Positions 7,546-13,982 of a DNA stretch of 13,982 nt are shown piece after piece (the stretch's first letter is position 1; each line of letters begins with the position of its first letter). The position numbers were made by a program, and so were the translations under genes. The notes below the pieces were generated by a model. It was not told the origin of the DNA, did not search any database, and saw only the letters and a program-made list of their open reading frames with translations. This stretch comes from Spirogloea muscicola (lineage: Eukaryota > Streptophyta > Zygnematophyceae > Spirogloeales > Spirogloeaceae): the NCBI GenBank assembly GCA_009602725.1, contig WELB01000056.1, positions 490,694-504,675 of the forward strand, given 5' to 3'.

Positions 7546-10500
7546 CTAGCTATCATAGACGCGCAGTACTTGACGAATCCAACTCCGACAGATCGGACAT
7601 TGCGAGCTCTTCTCCTGGGCCAACCTGTGCATACGTCATCCACAAATTCGGGGTCAACATAAGAGGTCATCCAATGACATGTCAAGTGGGGAAATTAATA
7701 ATTGAACATAGTGACTGTCCAAAATCCCTTGTATGCTGTGTATTCTCATGCTATGACTCAGCATAAGTGGAAATGCAAGCCAGAAGAGCACAAAAATCAA
7801 AGCATAATTCCATTATGGTAAAGATCCAATCCATACGCACCTGACACCACAGGCATAGCAGGTTGCTCTGTGACCACAGGGATCAAAGATGCAGTCCTTG
7901 GCTGCCTCCATGCAGACAGTGCAAGCCTCGTCTGTTCCATTTTCTTCTGCACTGGAGCGCGCAGCCTGACTAAGTGGAGGAGCAGAAGGTGCTGCTGCCG
8001 AGAACGGAGCAGAGGTCGCTTTTGAGGGCTCAACAAATGGATGACCTCCAGGAACACTGCCTTGTGGCTCCTCGGCCCGTTTGTTAGGCTGCTCCTGATG
8101 AGCAACGCTCCATGGGAGATGCTGCTCTCTGGCATCTATGTTAGAGTGAGCCCAGGGTACACTGCTCGGCGGCAGCAGCGAGTCCTGCTCCCATGTCGTC
8201 ACGCTTTGGCGGTAACCAAACCATGCATCAATGAGGAAGGTGATGAAGAAAGTGAGCCCTGTGGACAATTGCCAACATCACATGTGCTCAAAATTCAATG
8301 TGGCCAACAAACTTAGGTGCACATAACAGAAATGAGATGTGCTTGTTATGTGCAAAAGTCAAGGTAAATTAAGTCAATTATTCAAGCCAAGTCAAGTCAA
8401 GTCCGATGGAAGGTGCAAGCTAAACGCCTTCCACTGCATAGACGCTATAGCAGGATGATAGCAGGTATATGTGCCTGAAGAGTCATCAGAATTCCTTGCT
8501 GCACAAAATCCAAAAGGTGCTGCCTGCAGAGTATGCCATTGCAGGAGGAAGAGCACTTGCCAATGAGGAGCAGGTAAGCGAGCCAGCGAGGCTTGTAGCT
8601 CACACGCACCGGCCAGACCCCCTATAAGGAGAAGCAAGCACAAGATGAATCAACAGGCTAATGTACATCCCACTTAACATCTGGATGATAAATTCACACC
8701 CCTTGAACTGCAGATTTTAGAGACTGAAGTCATGGCAAGGCATAAGAAAATAAGTAACAATAGCTCCATCTTTTAGAGTGCTTACAACGGACAGACTGTG
8801 CCAGGAAAATCAGCATCTTCTACCTATCTGTGTCACCTATATTCCGTGCTGGCGTAACGTTTACAGCTCTCAAATCAACACTGAGGACTCATGACCAGCT
8901 GCAAGTTGTGCTTGTACCTCTATATCTCCAGTGGTGATGACTGCTGCGCCACCGTGTAACAAAGGCAGTTCAACTTGACAGCTTTGCCTTGGTGGCATTG
9001 AGCAACTTGTGATGCGGCCGGACTGGTCATAGGTCCTACTCCGCACAGACATGTCTACCTGCATCTGTGATGATGACGTACGGATATGTCCACAGCATCA
9101 GTGTGACCGTAAGCTGATGCTGAATCAGCAAGTGCAGCATATGTCTTTGAGGCTGACCACTCTGCCAGGAACTATAGCACATGCCAAATTGCACGTGATG
9201 AGGGAGTATGGAAGATACCTTGTTAGTGTTGCGCTGAAAGTTCCCAAAGGCAAAAAAGTAATCTCCATTCTGATGTGCCACAAACGTGACTGTTGAAGAC
9301 CCTGTGCGTGAGGGAAGGAAGGGAAGGAAAGTCAACAATCGACCAGCATTAGCATCTGTCTGGTAATTTATGATCAAAATGCAGACAAATGCATGCATAA
9401 GGTACAGCACATGACAAGGTATTGTCTCACCTGCGAAAATAAATAGTGACAGCATAGGTAACACTACAGGGCCAGAAGGGCAAGGCATACCAACAATTCT
9501 CTCGCTGTGAAGATACTCGCGGAAGCTGATTGGACGTGCTTTCCATGATTGCAGCTTCTCCTTACCTGGAAAGAAGGAGAGACAGATGGGAGCTTGACAG
9601 TGATAAGTCATGAATATTCTTTGAGGTGAAGCGTCACATGGCAATTCTGTACAACATATCGTTCAAACCAGGAAGGAAAAATATTCCTTACATAGCTATT
9701 AATGATGCAGGAGGAAGTTGCTCGACAATGAGTACCAAATGACTTGGAAGAAGTATCGACTGAGTACCCAAGCCAACAGCATAGACAGTCAGGAGAGGGA
9801 AGAAGCACTCGAGCTCACCCCTAATGATGTACAAGCAAACCGGCCTACCACTGTAGACATCCACATCCACTTGAACAGATGAGCCCTTATTAAGCCACAA
9901 AGCCCATGTCTGCAGCACACAGCCAATCAATGACCCCTAGCTTTAGGCAGACGCCACCTTTTTCCAGTCCTGAAACAATTTGCATAAGCGCAAAGTTATC
10001 ACACTGGCGCCATAGCCCACTTGCTTGGGCACAAAAAGAAGGTGCTAGCTCTCTCCTAAGAGAGAGCTGTGTCATATGCAAATTTCCTATTACTCCAACA
10101 GCATGCGCACCTGATACCCTTGTCCTCTCAGTAGGACATCCTTGTGACTATGCTTCCAGACTCTAAAACCATCAAGAGGAGGGGTTCTTCTGAAGCTGTT
10201 AACATTGCAGCCATCCCCCACACTGCTGATATCCCCATGATTCACCTGGAATTCAATAAGAGCAATTGCAAGTTGTGTGATCTGCTCCACGAGTCACGCT
10301 TCTCTGAGATCACAGGCCTTCTGTCTGTAAATTGTCATCACAGTCAATCCAAACGTCATCACAAAGTAGACAGACATAGCACTTGCCTGAAGCGCCTTAA
10401 CAAAGAATGACGATGCTTGAATGAGACGTGACTCGTACTGTCCCAGGTCAAGGTCTTCACTTGAGTACACGCCAAATAGGAGCCACATAGCAACTGCACC

Positions 10501-11483
10501 AGCAGAACAACCACAGGTCCTGATTTATATTGCTTAAATTGCTTAAATTGATTAAATTTCTTCCACCCAGAGTAGCACGTCTGCCATATGATAGTCATGA
10601 ACAACTTTCCAGCGAGGCAACTGCCTTGACAAAGAAGAGGCAATCACCAAGAAGCCTGTTCTGCTCACCAAAGCATACAAGGATGTTGGAGAAGGTTATC
10701 AGTCCACTCCAAGCGGGCTTCCGGAAAACTCTTGGGGGCCTATCACGGTATGAGTAACCAAGCTGCCTGGAGTCATCGTGTCGCTCCTCATAGTACGGGT
10801 AACCCGTATTGGGGTAGCCTGGAGTGGGATACGTTTGGTAGTACTGCTGACTTGCGGTGCCTCTGTTGAACAGACTCGCAACAGCAGCCCCTGCTGCGAA
10901 GCCCGCGCCGCCTGCTGCTATAGACGGCCACCAGGAGCCTCCCTGAGCCGCTCCAGGAAGTTTGTCAGACACCACCAGACACGACAACTCTAAACATCCA
11001 AAATATTCTACATGGTATGTATGACCTATACAGAGCATGGAAGTTCATGTACACTTCGTCAAGAAGAGGCCACTAAGGGTACTAAGGTCACTAATGTCAA
11101 GGTCACCACTAATTCATATCTGCAATGAACAGTGTCGGAATGGTGAGCACAGGACAGAAAGCCTAAGTGTCCCTCTGCAAGGTAGAGATATTGCTTATTG
11201 ATTACTTACTAATTAATCTAGACCGTTCAGGCACAACAACATCTAATCACCAAACCAGGAATTTTGCGCTGCAGTAGCTCCGCACCTCGGATTGCCTGGC
11301 GAAATCGGCGTCGCCGAATTGGCCAGACGCCCCCGCCGCGCTGTGCTCGTTCCCGAAGCCGTCATCGCCCCGCGACGCAAAGCCTCCCGAGCCGCCGAAG
11401 CTGTCGTCATTGCCGCCTGCGCCGCCGCCACCGCCGCCGCCGAAATCGTCGGCCCCGAAGGTGCCACTGTCGCCCTCGCTCAT
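7546..11483 (-). CDS. APD-type (ABERRANT POLLEN DEVELOPMENT family) membrane RING-finger E3 ubiquitin ligase
   Basis: Eleven exons: 11483-11286, 10942-10669, 10493-10387, 10245-10111, 9909-9819, 9565-9491, 9301-9219, 9064-8918, 8621-8561, 8258-7841 and 7624-7546, giving 555 residues with every junction in phase. The ATG is the first after an in-frame stop. Order: Gly/Asp-rich N-terminus (1-66), a Gly/Trp segment and Tyr/Pro-rich stretch (67-140), TM1 (about 143-166), and an ectodomain of APD pattern (DLDLGQYESRLIQASSFFVK; PPLDGFRVW; WALWLNKGSSVQVDVDV; YFFAFGNFQRN; YKPRW). TM2 is at 383-406, then a disordered linker. A C-terminal C3HC4 RING follows: C503, C506, C518, H520, C524, C527, C539, C542. 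It ends CPICRSWIRQVLRVYDS, as in plant APD proteins. Arabidopsis APD1/APD2 are endomembrane E3 ligases needed in pollen mitosis; the algal role is unknown. Introns 3 and 9 have GC donors. Exon 8 could start at 9058 instead of 9064. Confidence 0.93.
10047..10068. repeat. perfect 9-bp inverted repeat (hairpin) in APD intron 4
   Basis: AGCTCTCTC, loop CTAA, GAGAGAGCT. It lies within the intron 10110-9910 of the minus-strand APD gene. It can form a stem-loop in the pre-mRNA, with no known function. Confidence 0.75.
10530..10557. repeat. short AT-rich tandem repeat in APD intron 2
   Basis: Three imperfect copies of a 9- to 10-base unit (GCTTAAATT, GCTTAAATT, GATTAAATT), close to the acceptor side of the 10668-10494 intron. 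Confidence 0.7.
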
Positions 11484-11558
11484 CCCGCCGCCGCAGCAGC
11501 AGCTGCGCACACGGCTTGCCTACCTGCAGCGCCTGACTCGCAACGCGCTGCGGTGGCT

Positions 11559-11559
<1 letters not shown>

Positions 11560-11589
<30 letters not shown>
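11560..11589. repeat. (CGG)10 microsatellite in the 5' flank of the APD gene
   Basis: Ten perfect CGG units, followed by further interrupted CGG repeats to about 11635. The first unit is 77 bases upstream of the APD start codon (11483); the transcript would read CCG. A TAG just upstream of the ATG keeps the tract out of the APD frame. Confidence 0.9.
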
Positions 11590-12000
11590 AGGTGGCGGCG
11601 GCGGAGGCGTCGGCGGCTAGAGGACCTCCCAGGCGGCGGCTAACGAGCGGAGTTAAGTGGCAGGAAGGCAGAGGCCTGGTTAGGCAATGAGGGCGAAGAG
11701 GTGAGGGAGGGCGGCCCCCCGGGGGGGGGAGAGGCAGGCTTCCGAGAACCCTGCCGAAAGCGCTGCCCGGCTTCGGCTTAGCTGTGCCCATTCAAGAACG
11801 TTTCTGAGCAAGTGGCGACTCGGGTTCAACCTGCTCTGGGCGTAAGCCACAACGGGCTGTGTGCAGCTGACTCGTCGCTGCGTGACCGGGCAGTGGTCCT
11901 CGAGCAGCCGTGTCATGAAAAGCACAGGAACTGCTGCTCACGATCGTCATAGCCTCTTGCATAGCTGTGTGATTTTAGCGCCATTCGGCCCCTTCGGACC

Positions 12001-12061
12001 TTGTTCTGGGCTGGCTTTTCACAGCCCCCGCACCCTTTAGAAGAGCTCACCTTCTTTGCTG
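12001..12061 (+). repeat. diverged hairpin-bearing dispersed repeat (copy D)
   Basis: Core GGGCTGGCTTTTCACAGCCC has arms GGGCTG (12008-12013) and CAGCCC (12022-12027). The downstream flank GAGCTCACCTTCTTTGC resembles the GGGCGAGC..CTTTCTTCTTC flank of copies A to C. It lies about 6 kb from the other copies, which indicates a dispersed family. Confidence 0.6.
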
Positions 12062-13174
12062 TGAAAGCCGCCTGCCGCGCTTGCCTGTCATGCTAGAAGA
12101 GAAACAGATGTTAGTCGTGGTAGCCTGTCACTCTCAGTGTACACTACGAGGACCGCAAGGCTCCTTGTTCAAGTCAATGGAGCTGGTAATCACCGAAGAC
12201 CTCCTTCTGCCGTGCACAAAGAGGCCTCCCTCACCATGCAGTGCCTTGGATTTTGGATTAGAGACACAGGGCGAGAGGCAATAGATTGAAAGCTATCCTT
12301 CCATGCTACTGCAAGCGATAGCGTGGATAGAGGCGCCAATGTGCAATGTTGACTTCATGACGAAGAACATATAACACCTGCCTCAAGACTGAGCACATGT
12401 TGAGGGGGTCCACTTGGTGTGGCCACTTCGTACAGCTGGGAAAGGCAGACTGGGTTATGACTTCCTAGTAGACTGAATGTGAAGGTTGTGAGAGACTGAC
12501 AACAGACATGGGATAGGAGCACTCTAGAGACTTTGATCAGTATCACAGGTAGCTCAATACATTATATCAACAAGCCACACAGGCCCTACTGCTCATACCG
12601 ACGTTATATGTGAGCTGCTCGCTATCTTACTAAAGGCCACTTCTTGTAGCTAAGACTTGCCAGACCAGAAGGATATATTTGAGTCAAAGAAGATCTACAG
12701 GAAGGGAAGGACCTGCTCTTCCCAATTGCGCACTTCAAAACATCACAAGCAGCTGGTGTTGCTAGCCTCCTAGAAGTGCTCTAGACATCATCTCTCGACT
12801 CAAGCACCCTAAGTTTGTACTTGATGGATGCTGAGTTCTCTGTGAGCTGCGCAAAGGTGTACTTTGCAGTATGGATCAGAGATGACGCGAATAATGTCAT
12901 GAGAAAGGTGCTAGTGCAGGACCATCTATGTCAACACTATGCTGGGAGGCAACCATCCAGCTGCAAACCAATCTTAAGCTCGAGTGCGACTGTCCCATCA
13001 CACAACGTCCCACCCAATTGACTGTGCCCACAGAGCATTTACTAGAAGGTTAAAGTGGTGCTCTATTCGATTGTGTAACTTGTGAAGAGCTACCAAGAGT
13101 TGCATGTGCCACATCAGTCCATGTGACCCAAACTCAGCGGCAATGGTACATGCTAACATTGCCTAAAGGCAGCT

Positions 13175-13253
13175 CAGAGCAGAAAGAGGACGGGAGAATC
13201 TGAGCGGCAAGAGGCGAGAAGAGAGAGGCAGAGAGAGGTAGGACAAGAGGAGG
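13175..13253. other. purine-rich tract downstream of bL31c
   Basis: About 80 bases of almost pure A/G on the plus strand, starting some 20 bases past the bL31c stop codon. The bL31c transcript would carry a long C/U-rich tract in its 3' untranslated region, a possible protein-binding or processing element. Confidence 0.55.
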
Positions 13254-13274
13254 GCCCCACAACAGTGCCAGAGC

Positions 13275-13982
13275 CTACTTCTTGCCGCCCTTCTTGGCGG
13301 GGCCCTTCTTCTTCTCGATGCGGATCTCGCCCTTAGTGAGAATCGGGATTTCACCGAGGCCCGAGATGGCGCCGTAGCGCTGCTTGAACTTGTCCACGCG
13401 GTCCGCGTCCGTGACCAGCGTGGTGGAGTTGCCCTGGTAGAACGGGTGATTTCCCGACCACACGTCCACGACGTACTTCTCCTGCGTGCCGCCAGTCTTC
13501 AATACCAGCTCGCCGTTGCAGAAGACCTCCGCCTCCTTGAAGAAGGGCGGATGGATCCCTTCCTTGCGGCACACCACCCGCGCCGCGCCGCGGTCCACCT
13601 GGGGCAGTGGCAGGCGGCGTTAACAGCGAGCGCTCACGGCTGGCTGTCGAAGTCGCCACCCTGTTCGGCAGTGCTCGCTGGCATCGAGGGCGAAGCTGCT
13701 CTGCAGCTGCAATGCCGTAGATACGCTGGGCGGGCCTCGACGCAGGCCTTAACAAGACTTAAAGGGCTTGCCGGATGATGACCACCACCATAATATCGCT
13801 TTGTGCGACGCGCGACCTGCCGCGGAGCTGCGGCATACAGAGACGGAGCACTGACGACCGGGGAGCGCCAGTTGCGGACCTGCAGGCCGTCCCGCCGCTG
13901 CGCCACGCTGCCGAGGCCGCCGACGGCCGGCGAGGCCACCGCCGCCGACGCGCGGCCGAGCCCGCGGTTGGCGCAGGCGGCC
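13275..13982 (-). CDS. PRPL31: plastid ribosomal protein bL31c, nucleus-encoded, 5' partial
   Basis: Exon 13598-13275 (107 residues plus stop) is joined in phase 0 to exon ..-13817, which runs off the window. The body carries the L31 pattern CRKEGIHPPFFKEAEVFCNG, GGTQEKYVVDVWSGNHPFY and DADRVDKFKQRYG, with a lysine-rich tail (EKKKGPAKKGGKK). bL31 sits at the bridge between the large and small subunits of the ribosome. This is the plastid form: it has only single cysteines rather than the CxxC zinc pair of many bacterial L31 proteins, and the 55 upstream residues are Ala/Arg/Ser-rich with few acidic residues, as in a chloroplast transit peptide. No ATG occurs in the visible part of the first exon, so the start lies beyond the right edge. 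The intron (13816-13599, 218 bases) has an unusual GTCGCG donor, so the exact junction is a little uncertain. Confidence 0.92.

Larger units (their letters stand above)
11590..13274. other. intergenic region between APD 5' end and bL31c 3' end
   Basis: The left part (to about 11800) is GC-rich and should include the APD promoter, including a C6/G9 run at 11715-11730. A diverged hairpin repeat lies at 12001-12061. From about 12070 to 13170 the base composition is balanced and I see no splice-consistent coding series, tRNA or other feature. The open frame at 12815-13021 has no recognisable motif and no ATG-initiated conserved start. Confidence 0.5.

Noticed and set aside
9308-9490. Hydrophobic stretch CPSGPVVLPMLSLFIFAG read through from APD exon 6
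   Set aside because: It lies after a good GTATGC donor; splicing to 9301 restores the conserved ectodomain, so this is intron translation.
11800-11850. Possible tRNA B box (GGTTCAACCT)
   Set aside because: No A box at the right distance and no acceptor or anticodon stem can be drawn.
12815-13021. Plus-strand open frame of 68 codons
   Set aside because: Starts at a TTG, has no motif, no supporting splice sites and no codon bias like the real exons.

Overview
This is a nuclear chromosome fragment of a GC-rich, intron-rich green alga. The evidence is: genes split by many short introns (about 64 to 615 bases), CCG/CGG microsatellites, a nucleus-encoded plastid ribosomal protein with a transit-peptide-like leader, and two families typical of Viridiplantae (a DUF2993 protein of cyanobacterial type and an APD-type RING E3 ligase). 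A trebouxiophyte or related chlorophyte is my guess; the window does not settle it. No bacterial operon, phage or CRISPR features are present. All gene models were assembled by hand from splice-site phase and family conservation.

Layout. (1) 89-2913, plus strand: a multi-exon DUF2993 (LmeA-like lipid-binding) protein; the N-terminal third is uncertain. (2) 2914-3594: the gap between two convergent genes. (3) 3595-5230, minus strand: a three-exon, membrane-anchored RING-H2 ubiquitin ligase of ATL type. (4) 5231-6839: a gene-poor, repeat-rich stretch. It holds several copies of a hairpin-bearing dispersed repeat, two of them nearly identical and inverted, plus a perfect 16-bp G-box palindrome. 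(5) 6840-7155, plus strand: a weak candidate two-exon gene. (6) 7546-11483, minus strand: a complete 11-exon, 555-residue APD-type membrane RING E3 ligase, the best-supported gene here. Two of its ten introns use GC-AG splice sites, and it carries a Gly/Tyr-rich N-terminal extension. (7) 11484-13274: upstream region of the APD gene, another copy of the hairpin repeat, and about 1.2 kb in which I see nothing clear. (8) 13275-13982, minus strand: nucleus-encoded plastid ribosomal protein bL31c, 5' end cut by the window edge.

The genes do not form a pathway. Two unrelated membrane-bound RING E3 ligases lie on the same strand within 8 kb, flanked by two proteins of cyanobacterial ancestry. The points most worth a second look are the fusion-like N-terminus and GC-AG introns of the APD gene, and the inverted hairpin repeats at 5.5-6.4 kb.
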